In this document: positions 48,557 through 61,900 of the stretch, piece after piece | How positions within the stretch are numbered: the first letter of the stretch is position 1 | Layout of the letters: the number at the start of each line of letters is the position of its first letter | Assembly: GCF_037975245.1 (NCBI RefSeq) | Contig: NC_092575.1 | Span: 13,859,310 to 13,923,309 of the forward strand | Source: Apostichopus japonicus | Taxonomy: Eukaryota > Echinodermata > Holothuroidea > Aspidochirotida > Stichopodidae | Direction: 5' to 3' | Length of the DNA: 64,000 bases | Notes under the pieces: model-generated | What the model was told of the DNA's origin: nothing | Databases searched by the model: none | The model's input: only the letters and a program-made list of their open reading frames with translations | Program-made: the position numbers and the translations under genes

Positions 48557-51500
48557 CCTAATTTAATTACTGTCTACGTTTTATCAACTGCCTGCACTGC
48601 TGCCAATATCTTCGATTCCCTGTGTAAACGAGTTTACTTGCTCTTGACACACTTTCCCCGTCAAAGTGACCAAAGTCCAAAGTCGGTTACCTATTTAAAC
48701 AAAAAAAACTTAATTATTAATTTTTCGTTGTTTAGTATGGAAGCGCAACAGGGACAATTAAGCACCTTAACGACTTACAAACATTTCAAAACGGTGAAAA
48801 GTCGAATTACCGTGTTGCATATTATTTATTATATTATTAAACGTCGCAAACTCTAACATTAACAAGCGGAGAGCATCCTTAACAGAGATAATTTACCCTT
48901 CTTCCGAAAACTGAGGCAAAGAGGACCTGACGTTGTTTCCTGGATATAAACACTAATGCAGCTCCCATCCCAAGCTGAATGTCTCTCCCTTCCACTACCC
49001 TCCTTCCCCTCCCCTCCTCCCTCGGCTGAACGGGCCACCAACGGGTAAAGAGTACACTGGGTCATGATTGTGTTCGAGAGAAAACGAAGGAGAGCACCTC
49101 TACGGCGTGCAATATAACACCTTTAACTTCCAGTTATGCATCCCTTTCTCAACCTCATATTAAAATAACAGTATCTACTATCACAATTTTAAACTTTATT
49201 GTGGAGGTGATCCCAGAATAACTCCCCACCCCACCCGTCCCTCGTCCCAACTACATGGGGAGTCGGCTTCATCGATCTCAGGGGCTACACCCTCTCTTGC
49301 ATCCGCCCGAGTGGTGTAACCGCGGGAATACAGCCAAGGGTTTAAACATCGGGCTAAAATCAGCCAGACATTTGTACTACGATCAACATTGTGGTAACAT
49401 TGATCCAATGTCATACCTCCAAAGCTTTGAACCCTTTACATTTCTCCAAAATTAATTAGATGTTTAAAGGTAGTCAGTATAGGCTCCAAAATTATAGCAC
49501 GCTATAATTGCTAGAAGTTTTCAAAAAGTACTTTCCTTGGAGGTCTTATACTCTCCAAATTGTTCTCAGACATTGTTAACGAACACACAAGATGACTGAA
49601 TGTCACAGCGAGGACAATTTCCTCGACGGTTTGTAATAGAAACAGTTTAAGAAGTTTGACCAAAGGTGACCATATGTGAATATCTATCATATTTGGGCCA
49701 ATACAGCATACTTTAAGTATTCAACACTGGATCAATGTTAGGTATTCAACGTTGGTTCAATGTTTACCATTCACCCAACAAACGAAATTAAAATATTGTT
49801 TCATTGAGAAAATCCTAATCAGGAGATATATATAAAACAGAGGCCAACGACACAGAGAAAAACCTCACAGAGTAGCATATTTTAACTTTAATTCTACATA
49901 TACTTAGGAATCACAAATTATATTTGGCACAATTGTAAGGATTCTTTGATGAAGAAAAAAAGTTGTTAACGCATAATTAACGCTCCACTATATTGAACAT
50001 AGTCTGAGCTACTGACGATTTGAGGCGTCTGCAATTATGAAAGGAAAGTATATTAAATGTTGTTTGTATTAAAGTAATGTACGGACAATTTCAGGTGAAA
50101 ATGTTTTTTTCAAGTTTGAAGGGAAAAAATGGCGCGAAACTGATCTATTCCAGAAGAGGCAAAACCAATGTTCTACAGTAGGTCTAGTTATTCTTGAATC
50201 CCAGTAAACCTCTGTTTGATTGGCCTATAGTTTAGTGTTGTGTAAAAGTAAGAGATCAAATAATTAACGAGGATATACTACTTCTCAGATGAACAAAGAG
50301 AGAAACTCAACTTGTATTGAGACGAAATTTTTACACTATATGAAGCGAATTATACATTAACGACTCATGTCATCAAAACACATACTTATAGAGGTGGGCG
50401 GGAGGAGGGGTTGGGGCTTGGGCTGCAGGCTGGGTGGGGCTAAGGCTGGGTGGCTGGGCTGGGCTGGGGGAAATTATGAAGTATAGCCTCACGGTTTGAT
50501 GGCGTTTTCTATACAAGAAGCTTTCTGAAACTGTAAATTACATTGACCATATGACCGTTTAAGATTTTTTTCAGAGCTTGGGGTCGGTTGTGAGTCGAAA
50601 ATGTAAGCAGAACACTGAAATATAGAATATTTTCTTGCAAATTCGTTGGGTTCAATTGAGTAAATGGTGTTTTATTTTCCAATAAGGCTTAACTTTATAA
50701 CCACAAATAACATGCACTTTCTTAAGGATTCACGTTTTCTGCAATCAATTTTCTATGTCCAGAGTCTAACTGTCAAAATTGCAATAGTTCCAACTTCTAC
50801 ACCTAGTGACAGACGATCTACTACGTCGATGTATATCTTTATTACGTTCAGTGAAATAGCGCCGACATCTTCTGTTTTCAGCATGTTATCAGTGCAGTTT
50901 ACGTAGGCTTCGAGTGTGTTTATGTTGTTATCATATGCGGTTTACCCGTCGTCAATAAAATAATTAACGATGACATTACAGAAGAAATGACGTTTCATAC
51001 TGATATATGATGTTTATGTATATTTTTGCGTCGTTGTTATACTATTTTACGTAGCTGCTGTATACATTTATGTTGTTATTGCACATAAGTATAACATCAT
51101 TACATCAAATCACGTCGTCGTCATTTGAATTTATATAGTCATCAATGTTATAAACGTTGTTGTTGTTTGATTTTGTCCTTTTTTGCGTTCCATAGAGTTC
51201 GACCACAGAAGTAACTTATGCTGTCGTATCCATCAAAAATATGGTATTCTACCACAGAAATAGTCAAAAGAGCCAATATCGTTAGACAAATGTTTTGGTA
51301 GTAATGTTTCTTTAGTTTAAAGGGGGAGAGGGCTGCTCAGGTTTCTGTTTTATTAGACTGAGATGTAGAGACAAGCCAAGAGAGGAAACTATAGACACGG
51401 TAGATGGGAAAGTGAGCTAAGCCGCCAGGGAGGCATATGTAGTGGGGGGTTCAGCTAGGGAAAGGTTAATAACGTCTGTGGTTGGCTATGTTGGTACATA

Positions 51501-52744
51501 CACGTGCAAACAAGTTGGGTGTAAAGTTTACTACTTAACTGAATTATCATGTTCCCACACAGCCAATTTTACATTCAGCACTGAAATGTATGGTTGGATT
51601 ACTGGTAAATAACATTACCTCTTACGCCAAACTGAAAACATGTAAAACATTACTTCCAAAACAAACCTTGGAACTCGGCCATAACGTAAGACCAGGCGTT
51701 ATTTAAAAAAAAAACATAAGGGTGAACAATTGTTCGGTGTGCGCCACCAATTGAAATTTGCCATGTCAACAACAACAAAAAGTGGGTAGGTAGACACACA
51801 ACCCTTTGACTTCTACTGACTATAATCGACTTGCGTCTACCTGCAAAATTCTACTGATATGAAGCTCAAATAAGTTCTGGGAATGATGAAAACCGAACAC
51901 CAGACTTCTTGCGGTAGGCCCATGGACCGCATAAGGGAACGTAGCCAGGAATTTGCCAAGGGAGGGGCGAACTGTAGGCAAACTATAACAGCCGTAGATT
52001 CTGCATTGAAAACTATCTAAGCGTAGCGCCACCATAAGTTGGCGCTACAAGAAAATGTTGGCTGAAAATGCCTCCCAGATCGCTGGAAATGGCACTTCCC
52101 AGGCCTTGTAAGTTGCATCTAAGCTTGAAATTACTAGTGATATCATAAAAACATACCAACAAATATATATATGCTCAGGGGGGGGGCGGTTGCCCCCTTC
52201 GTCCCTCCCCCCCCCCCTTGGCTATGCGCCTGGCCGCACGACCGCTTCGCGAGAGGTACTAGCTTGCATATCTCTCATCCGGTGGAATTATTACTTCCAT
52301 GCCGCCCTAAAACGTCTTCGGGTGAGACCATGTTTTCGATGTTTGCAAAAACAAAAAGCCTCCTTCACCGAAACAATTCCCTTTCTTGAAGAAAGTCATA
52401 AATTTCCCAACAGCGTTGAAAGACTTTAAACTGCTGATTTAGAGATTTATAAACCTTAACAATATTTTCACTTTCAGTTTCAAACGATTTTGTGTGATTG
52501 AATTCGAATCATTATATATTTAACATCGATATATTGTCCACTAATTAATTCTTAACTTATTTCTATATCTAAGTATTTGTTTTTATAGTTTTAATCTCTT
52601 CAATCACTCTATATTTATTTAACAAAATACTTTCTGACATCAGCAACTTAATTATTGATAGATAATTACACACACAGGATTGACCCTGAAGGGTTAGTAT
52701 CCTAACTTTGGTATGATTGTTTCCTTTGGTCAGTATATATGTCA
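48557..52744. other. No gene recognised; repeat fragments
   Basis: A GC-richer island at 49196-49440 contains a 72-codon minus frame (MTLDQCYHNVDRSTNVWLIL onward) of unknown nature, possibly a mobile-element fragment. It sits near diverged repeats of ATTGATCCAATG type (49395 and 49728-49765). At 50397-50470 there is a G-rich GGGCTGG-type repeat with possible G-quadruplex character. At 51900-52250 are repeat-like segments containing long G and C runs. Confidence 0.45.
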
Positions 52745-52808
52745 GACCAGGGAGTTGTTATGGAACAACTCCCTGGTCAGACCATGGAGGTAAACTACCT
52801 CCATGGTC
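52745..52808. repeat. Two adjacent perfect hairpins
   Basis: Hairpin 1: arms GACCAGGGAGTTGTT (52745-52759) and its reverse complement (52764-52778), loop of four. Hairpin 2: arms GACCATGGAGGTA (52780-52792) and reverse complement (52796-52808), loop of three. Both are framed by CAGAC, which occurs before, between and after them. Confidence 0.97.
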
Positions 52809-53265
52809 AGACTGGTGAGAGTGAAATCTCTTCCTTCCGGGATGATCTAAATACCAAGGTAAAAGACATTTTGTCTTTGTCTTATTAAATTATCTCCCTC
52901 GTAAAATATCTCTGCCGTTTACGAGTGACGCAAGTAAAATCAAAGTTTTTTTTTTTTAAGTTTTAGTTGCTTATATTTGCATAACCGGGAATATGAGGTT
53001 ATGATATTTTTCAATATTATTTTCACTCTGTAAGTCTATTCACAGTACTGGTGCAATGTACTTAACAAACTGCAGCGGATTGGTCAGGCGAATGTTAGAA
53101 AAACCCAACTGAAACATTCATGGTTGGGAGCCCTTTATCATTGCTGCACTAACCATTTCGTTAACCGAAACTGTAAGAGACTGGATATCATGTTTTAAAT
53201 TAGGTTATTATATATGGAAGAAGCGAGCAGACAGTCATTTAGGCCCCCATTGATAGTTGTATGGG

Positions 53266-53375
53266 ACCATGTGCGCAGATCCTGGTGGGGACAGCGGGAC
53301 GCGTCCCCACCAACTTTTTCAGTGGTGGGGACATGATATACCATGTCCCCACCAATTTTTCTTCACCAAACGCTG
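53266..53375. repeat. Foldback fragment GTGGGGAC...GTCCCCAC
   Basis: GGTGGGGACATG at about 53326 and CATGTCCCCACC form a perfect 12-bp inverted repeat around ATATAC. A related GTGGGGAC/GTCCCCAC pair lies just upstream (53283-53312). Confidence 0.85.
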
Positions 53376-56104
53376 CATTTCAAATTTCCCCTGTATTGAA
53401 CTTTGGCGCAGTTTGATCCAGTTTGCTTTGATCCAGTTTGCGCAAATGATATGCAGCAGTTCTCATTGTATTATATTTATCCTTATTTGTTAAATATAGG
53501 ACCGAAATCGCATTTGCGGCAGTCTATAATTGTTTTCTGGGAGAGGACCCCAGACCCATTGTATACAAAAGTCTACTTGGATTATTTGTCCCCGATTTTT
53601 TTTTCTGCAGACGCCCATATATTTCCCCAAACCAAATTTCTAAGCCATGAGATCTAAAACTTAAGGAGGTTTGGGAGCATCAGAGGGTCTGGGAAGTGTT
53701 ATATCCGGCGTTCTGGGAGATATATTTGCCCCCCAAAAAATCTTGTACGCTACCCATGGTCGCGCTCCGCTTAGGTAGTATCAGAGAACAGACACACTGT
53801 AAGAAATGTACGTAATTTTACAGGAGTTTTGCCGCGTGAAATAACAGTCGATCCTGTTTTTCTACGTTCTTACGGTATTTTACCCTAAAAGTACAGTGCT
53901 CAGACGAACAATTACGTAAACATGGTAAAATAACATTATATAATGTTAATGTATCGTCATCCACTGTTATTTAACATTAGCGTATCGTTATTGTGTAATT
54001 TAACTGTAGTGTGTGTAAATGTACGACACCTTTCTTGTTAATTCACGATGTAGTAACTTCAATTGACATTTGAAAGACGTAAAATGACGCAGAAATTGTA
54101 AAGTAACAGGCATTTCATCATCTTCTGTTAATTAACAGGGAAATATCAGAATCTTGTAAGTTTACGGTTGCAATCTGTAATTCAACACTGTGTTTTACGG
54201 AAAAGTATAAACATTTCAAGCAAGTATAGGCCTGTATTATATACACTTGCAAGACGTATAGGCCTATGCTAATGCAAACATCGTAGACCCCTTTCCAATG
54301 AGTCCCGATATTGTAGTGTTCAGTACAAAACCCCGCACCGAGTTCTAAAATTTCCTATACGCTTGTGAATTCAACTATGAGCGCTGTTTCGGTGGGGTTT
54401 TCACAGTTGTCTCCCCTAATCATGGAAAATCAGTTTTTGTACCGTATATTACCGATATGTAGTTGATGTTACTGTTATTGTGTTATTATCATGGGGGAAA
54501 TATCCTGCTAACGTGTTGAAACAGTGATTCCGTTTACGGCAGAGGCGGCGGATATAGGTTGGCCACATAACCGGAATCCCGCCGCCATGGTTTACGGCAC
54601 AAAAATACAGTGTTCAAGTAGAAGCATTAATAAGGTAAAAGGGCAACGTATAGTCATCTACGTAATGTAACTTAACGGTATACAAGTCGGTGCGGACTGG
54701 CCATACGGACACTTGGGTTGAATGTCCGGTGGGCCAGTGGGCTAGGTAAAAATGGGCTGGGTTGTGCCCCCCCTCTCAATTAAAGTTCTGTGTTGCCATA
54801 AGTCCTGTGAAATGTCATATCCGGTGATATAGGAGATATTTAGCCAAACCATTTGGTTGTAAGTTACGCGCCAACTCGAGTGGCGCTCCCCAGATAGTAA
54901 GGAGCTTTAGATTGCACGATGCGGACCTCTCTACGACGAAAAGACTTGCGTTCTGCGCATGCGTCTACTTCACCATCTCGTTTTCCCTGAGATTTTACAT
55001 CGGGTGTCAATTTTTACATTGTACTCAAAACGACAACTTGAGATAGCGTGTGACGTCATATGTCGTCTACTCTGACCAGGCCAAGATAACCACATGACTC
55101 TCATTTTCCCCGTAGTAAGAATCATAAGCGCAAAGCCAACAGGACCATTGCGACGACGTACACTGTCGGTTTACTTCCCCGTTGCACTACTCCGTGCCGT
55201 GCAATCTAATTCTATATTGTCACGAATATGTAGCCCTCATCGGGTAGGTCACCTAACTTTTGCCTGACGGTATCACTGTAAAAATCCGTCACTAGCTGTT
55301 TCATAATATTGCGGCGTGAAATAACAACTGTTCATTCATACTTAGTAAAGATTCCTAAATCCTATTGGTCCATTCAGGTCAGCTGACCGTGGTTAGTCTT
55401 GTGAGTAACGCACGGTAAAATTACGGGGAATCACTTTAATAAATCTTTGGTTATATGTAACCAAAAATGTTTTGTTTTATGATTCCCCCCCCCCCACACA
55501 CACACAAATTGTAGTGTATGAATGAACCCCTTATTATTTAGCTTTCTTTTAGATATTTAACCTAAACGTAAAGTGCTCCGACTACAATCACATAAATATA
55601 GTAAAATAACGTTAATTTATTGTCATCCTTGAATTGAAATACCGCTTGAATTTGTTGTGTATCAGTTATCATCACAACAAGTTTCAACTTGATATTACAT
55701 TGGCTTTAGTCTCGCCTATTGGCTACGTTGATCACATGGTGTTATTGCGCCAACCAGGAGTCTTTTAACTAACTTCCTATTCGCGGCGTTTTTCCTTACT
55801 ATCCTTCGTTCGTATTACTAATGCATGCGTGCCTAGCCTGCGCCTCGCCGAGGCAAGTTACAACATGCAGGATCGGAACAGTACATACGTATGTATGTAG
55901 AGCGTGTACCAAATTATATCGAGTGCTGAGCGAGAACGAGTAAATGTACACGTACGTACGGACAAACGTAAATAAATGTGAGTGCTGTCCATGTCGTATC
56001 ACTTCGTAGTTCGTCTTACATGAATATCCAAGTTTCAGATTCAGTTGGACAAGAATGCAGTGTCAAACAGGCAAGTGATTTATTGAATTTCCAAGATTAC
56101 AAGC

Positions 56105-58940
56105 ATGAAACCTGTATGTGATACTTGCAATTTGCAATGCAAGAATATCACACATTACGTTAATCACTGTAGGACCCATAGGCACATTCGAAACGCACGT
56201 TTTACTTGCCGCATAACTGGTTGTATTCGAACGTTTTATACATACAAAGCGTTAGTGTCACATATTGCAAGGAATCACACAGCAGCAAGCTATGATCAAG
56301 GGGATGGCCATGATGAAGGCTTAGGCTCATATCGAAATGTAGGTGTTGGTGTCAAGTGTATGCTAGAATTTTGCCAACACCAAAGCTCTGATATCAAGGA
56401 ATTGATCTCTCACCTAAGAGGACATATTGAAAGTGGTTTAAAGGTAGATTGCCCATTCGAAAATTGTAAAATACAATTTGGCAATAAGAAATCATTTTCA
56501 TCTCACTTGTCTCGTCATCATAGAAATTATAAAGTAGGTGATGTAGCCTCAAGGTATGTTGTGACTGTGAGCCAAGGCCCCACAGGTGTGGTAGGTGAAG
56601 CCATATTCCCTATAGGCCTACATAATGAAGACAACTCTGATAGAAATGAATTAGATGAACAAGACTCTGTTGAAACTGAGCAGGAGCAGGATCTCAAAAG
56701 TCGTACTAGTACTAGTAGTAGCCATAAAGGGGATACCGTCGTTTGTGGTGAAAACCCCTCTGAAAATGTAAAAGAATTTACACAAAGCGTTGCACTATTC
56801 CTGTTGAAACTGCAGTCCAAGTACTTGATTCCTAATTCAACCATTCAAGTAATTGTTGAACAGATGTGTTTCCTCAACCAACTTGGAAATGAGAATACAA
56901 AAAAAATGTATTGTAACACAACTACAAACAGCTGGCATAGGTCTAGGCCTAGCTGATGAAAGATGTAATGAACTTGCTCAAGATATTATGACTGATGTTT
57001 CAGAATTAGGATGTTCTCTTGCACCTGCTAGTGATTCCCAACATTTTCAGTCTCCAGAATGTGGAAAACTGAGATCTGGATATATGAGAAAAAAATATTG
57101 GAAAGAGAACTTCAAATACGAGAGCCCAGAATCAATATATTTGGGAGAGCTAAATGGTGGCAAGAAGGAATATTGTCACTATGTGCCAATTTTGGAGACA
57201 CTAAAACTCATGTATGAGGATAAATCTGTTCAAAACCATATCATACCAGTGGATAAGGAAAGAAGTGGGTATAGTGATATTCAGGATGGGAAAGTATTTC
57301 GGCAGAACACATTTTATCAAAGAAATCCAGATGCTTTGCAAGTTATGCTGTTTCAAGATGGGTTTGAAGTTGTTAATCCATTGGGATCTTCTAGAAACAA
57401 ACACAAGATGCTTGGAGTTTATTGCACACTGGGTAATATTGATGCTAGATGTCGATCACAAATTGATCCTATACAGTTAGTTCTGTTATGTAAGGAAAAG
57501 ACATTGAAAAAAATTGATTCTCAGAGGGTTTTTTCAAGGCTCATTACAGATTTAAAGCATTTGGAAGAAAATGGTATTGTACTTAAAAATGGTTATGTTG
57601 TTAAAGGGACTGTAGTTGCAATAATTGGAGACAATCTAGGATCCCATTATATAGGGGGTTTCTGTGAAAGTTTCAGTTCTCACTATTATTGCCGTTACTG
57701 CTTGCTTTCAAAGATAGAAATTGCCCAAGGGCTTCCTTACCTTGAAGGAGTGTATCGCACACGTGAATCATACAGGAGAGCTCTACAGTCGCTGGATGAC
57801 GATGGTGAATCTGTGCATCATGAGGGAATTAAATTTGATTCTCTCTTTAATTCTCTGACATATTTTCATGTAGCCAGTCCTGGGCTTCCTCCATGCCTTG
57901 GCCATGATTTATTTGAGGGTGTTGTGGACTATGACATGGCCCTTTTTATCCAGTATTTTGTAGCTAAAAAGTGGTTCAGCTATGAGGAATTAAACAGAAG
58001 GTTGCAACTGTTTCCATTCAAAGGTCGAGACTCTGCAGATATGCTGACTAGTGCAGTCAAGCCTCAAGGAGAAAGGATTGGTGGACAAGCAGTGCAAAAC
58101 TGGTATTTCTTGCGTTTTTCCCCCTTGTTGTATACGGGCTAGTTCGTAACATAAAGGACCCAGTATGGCAGTTACTTCTGCAACTGAAGGAAATTGTTGA
58201 AATTATTGTGTCTCCAACTTTGCAATCATCTCAGGTAGCTTTTCTGAAAGTATTGGTAGAGGAATATCTTGAAGGGAGGGCTGACCTCTTTCCTGAAAGG
58301 AAGTTACGACCCAAGCATCATTTTCTACTTCATTATTATTACCTTATTTTCATGTTTGGACCTTTGATCAAGGTTTGGACTCTCCGCTTTGAAAGTAAAC
58401 ATTCTTTCTTCAAAAGATGTGCCAGATACTGTCAAAACTTTGTCAACATTACTTCAACATTGGCAGAAAGGCACCAATTACTGCAGGCATATTCTTTTCA
58501 TGGACGTTTGTTTGCTGATGATGTTAAAGTAGCAAAAGGGATCCCATTCCACCCAGAATTATACGCAGAAAACATCCAAAAAGCTGTTCTTGATTTTGAG
58601 TTGCCTACACAACAACGTCTTGTTTCTGACGAAGTTAGTGTGTTCTGTACAATTTACAAGAAAGACTTGTTTGTGATAATAAAGGAAGATGAGGACTGGA
58701 CATTTGCTTGCATTATGCTTATATTGGTGGTGAGAGAAAAAGTTTGTTTTTATTGTGCAGAAATACCAGACTACCCATGTGCATGAATATGGCTTATACC
58801 AAGTGAAAAACAGGGCAGCAGATTCAAACCCTGTTTCGTGTGTGGCATACTCAGACCTTCTAGATTATTGTCCTTTGTCAGCATACAAGGTTGATGGGCA
58901 ATACATGCTTTCATTGAAAAACAAACCCACCAATATGTAG
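56105..58940 (+). pseudogene. C2H2-finger DDE-type transposase, broken by at least three frameshifts
   Basis: ATG at 56105 starts the first segment. Four C2H2 fingers lie at residues 5-25, 35-58, 85-107 and 116-139, followed by an acidic Ser-rich linker. The frame shifts at an 8-A run (56899-56906), again at T5C5 (58115-58124), and at least once more at about 58720-58765; the last segment ends at TAG 58938-58940. Together they cover about 940 codons. Conserved blocks in order: FQDGFEVVNPLGSS (first Asp), IIGDNLGSHYIGGF with CRYC (second Asp and zinc ligands), PGLPPCLGHDLFEGVV, and RFESKHSFFKRCARYCQNF (Glu). This is the CACTA/KDZ-like transposase pattern as I recall it; the catalytic residues are proposed by position only. 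It would act in the nucleus, cutting and joining element ends. The indels in homopolymers may be real decay or sequencing errors. Confidence 0.75.
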
Positions 58941-58952
58941 ATTATTTTACAG

Positions 58953-61900
58953 GCTAGACAGTTCCAGCACGGCTTCTGACACTGATACTGATAGAGATAC
59001 TGTAATTATATCAGACATAGAGAGAGTGTGCTGGAATAGTGTACCTGACATAAAGGACGAGCAATTAAGAAGACTCTTGGCAAAATTAGAGGCAGCTGGT
59101 GTATTGACTACAGATGATCTGGAGTACATCAGAGAAGATGATATTTTGGGCATTGTCACACCCATCCAAGCAAGAAAACTGATCAAAGGATTTAAAAAAG
59201 GTAAGAACTTACTCAGTACCATCTGTTTTACCTTCCCGATCAACGCTGTAAAGTGAAAACAGTCTAAGAATATATGCGAACAAATGTGACCTTGTAGATT
59301 TTCAATATAGCAAAACATTGCAAACTAGGCAAATTTATTCCATCAAAGTTCACTGAAAAGTTCATATTTTACGTCAACTGTACAGTCAGGGGTAAAGTGG
59401 ATTAATTGACCAATCTGCACGCGCAACCAGCAAATTGGTGGTGACAAATGTCTATATTAGCAATTAAATCTGAGCACAAAAATCCTCACATATACTGACA
59501 GTAAGGTCCATGCCATATTTCCATTGAAACAGCTTGTGTGAAATTGTAATATTTTCATTGGACTAGTTTGTATTGCGCAACCGGTATAAAAAACATGTAG
59601 CCTCCGAATTTTTGAACAAAACTTATATAAGAACTGCATTGTATTGATTAGGATCGTTACTTTTTAACGTAAGTGTGTATGCAAACATGTATGGTTGTCC
59701 CACGGACAGTCTGCAAATAAAGTTGTCCCAGCCTAAATCAACGATCCGAGGCAAACAGACAACAGCTACTTTTGAGCCCTGTATCTGTATACAAAAGTTA
59801 CTTCCAGGTGGAAGGGCTTTAATCAGAAACCTTCTACCTAAGTTTATATGTTGGAACTGTGTTCTAGCTTCAAACCTGCGAATGCTTGTAGCTTCGCGTG
59901 GTTATCATGTTTATTATGATAGTAGCACGGCATGTTGTATTCGTCACCCAGTATAGTCACATATTGCTGCTGTCTCTGTGCCTGAAACTACGTACCCCCT
60001 AGCCCAGCGTACAGTGCAGCTACTTGTACTGCGCACACCAGGAAAATGGCAGGAACTTTGAGGAATTCTAGTTAAAAATGTTAAGTTTGGTTTGAGCCAC
60101 AGCCAATATTTAGCTAAGCCTAGGCTTAAATGTTACAGGCATCTAGCCTCTAGGCTATACCTGGGCTAAAACAGCATTGTGTTGTTGCATGTAGCCTAGC
60201 TAGCTATAATACCTGGGCTAACTTAGCCCAGGGTTAATTGTGTTACGGCATGTACTGCATGCACTAGGTATAATGTTACTGCACTGTTAGTGTTAGTGTG
60301 TTACACTATTATAAAAGCCTAAGTTGGGCTAAGAAGTCAAACCTACACCAAGCTTAGCCAGATATAGTGGTACAAATGCAAACCATTACCCCGCAACTGT
60401 TAGCTTGACAATTTGAATGTAGCTGGCTGCATTAATTGTGCACTGTCCATTCACTCTGTTGAACCATATTGGCTGGCAAAACGAACAAATTCTTAATCCT
60501 GGCTCACGTCAGTGCTGTATAGCCACAACCGACAGTAAGCAGTCGTACTGCGCGCATTAATATGCAGGGCCTTTAGCTGAATTAATATGTTGTGTTCTCA
60601 ACAACACAGAATACATCTATTCCCTCTATTGTGTAGCTGCTTTTTTAGTGACTACTCTTCTAGAGATAATCCTAAACTGTACAACTACATAGCTATGCAG
60701 GGATGGATTATCATTCCTCTTGGCTTTGACATGGACTCCATTATCCCTAAATTGTGCTACAAGGGGCACATATATGATGGATTGCTACTGCATGGTTGGG
60801 AGAGAACTTTAACCAAAATTTTACATGATCACAATCTTGACAGGTTTATGATATTCAATGTTGTCACAGAATTTGAACCACCTGTTTTTGGTAATTTGTT
60901 AATTAAGGGGTTCCTACATATTCTCAAAGTCAGTAAATCAAGCTCTGTTAGCCTTTAACTAGCTGTGAATTTGTTGTTTATTTTATCAAAAGTACAAATC
61001 TGCTTACTTTTCCTAGTGCATGACTGCATGTACAAATGGCCCACGATGTAATGTATTGTATTCTCACTTACATGCATGTGGACTTAGGGCCTGCAAGTTA
61101 TGTAAATATTCAATTTTCACAAATTAAACTAAGGCTGAAGGAATCTATGCCATGCATGGCGATGGCGCATGTTTGTATGCGTGGGTGTGTGTGACACCTT
61201 GCCTTGTAAACACGATATCACAAGAAGTGAAAATCGCTTGAACTTCAAACTTAGTATATTGGTAGCCTGTGGTGAGTAGATAACCCTTAGTGTTTTTAAT
61301 GTCCAGAGGTAAAAGGTCATTTGAGTTCAACAGCTCGGGTCAGCAGGGGTCAAATTGTGAAAACCTTGTAAACACGATATCACAAGAAGGGAAGCTTGGA
61401 CAGATCTCATATATGGTATTAGGTGTACCACATTGAGTGCAAGAGCGGTATTCTTTATGGTGGAGATCAATTGTCATTTGCAATCATCAGGGGTCAAATT
61501 TTGAAAAGCTTGTAACAACGATATTGCCACATGGGAAGCTTGGACAGATATCATTTGGTATTTAGGTGTATAGAGTGCAAGAACCTATTATTTGTGGTTG
61601 TTAATGGTCAGTTGTGGTCACACTGCTATCAAATATCTCAAGAATGGGAGTTGTCATTGTGAATGTATTGTTTATCACATCTCAATGCTTTATGCTGTAT
61701 TACTAAGATCAAGTATGTTGTACACCCTCTCTATACAGTACATCAGTGCATGCCATGCATTTTACATTTTGGTTAAAACGGGCAATTGATCTTATCTTGT
61801 TCTTATTTGATCGTAGATGAAAGCTCATCAAATGCAGACTCATCACCATCGAGTAGTGGCCAGAGCCGCACTGCTAGCCGCTGGCAACCAAAGGAAGTGA

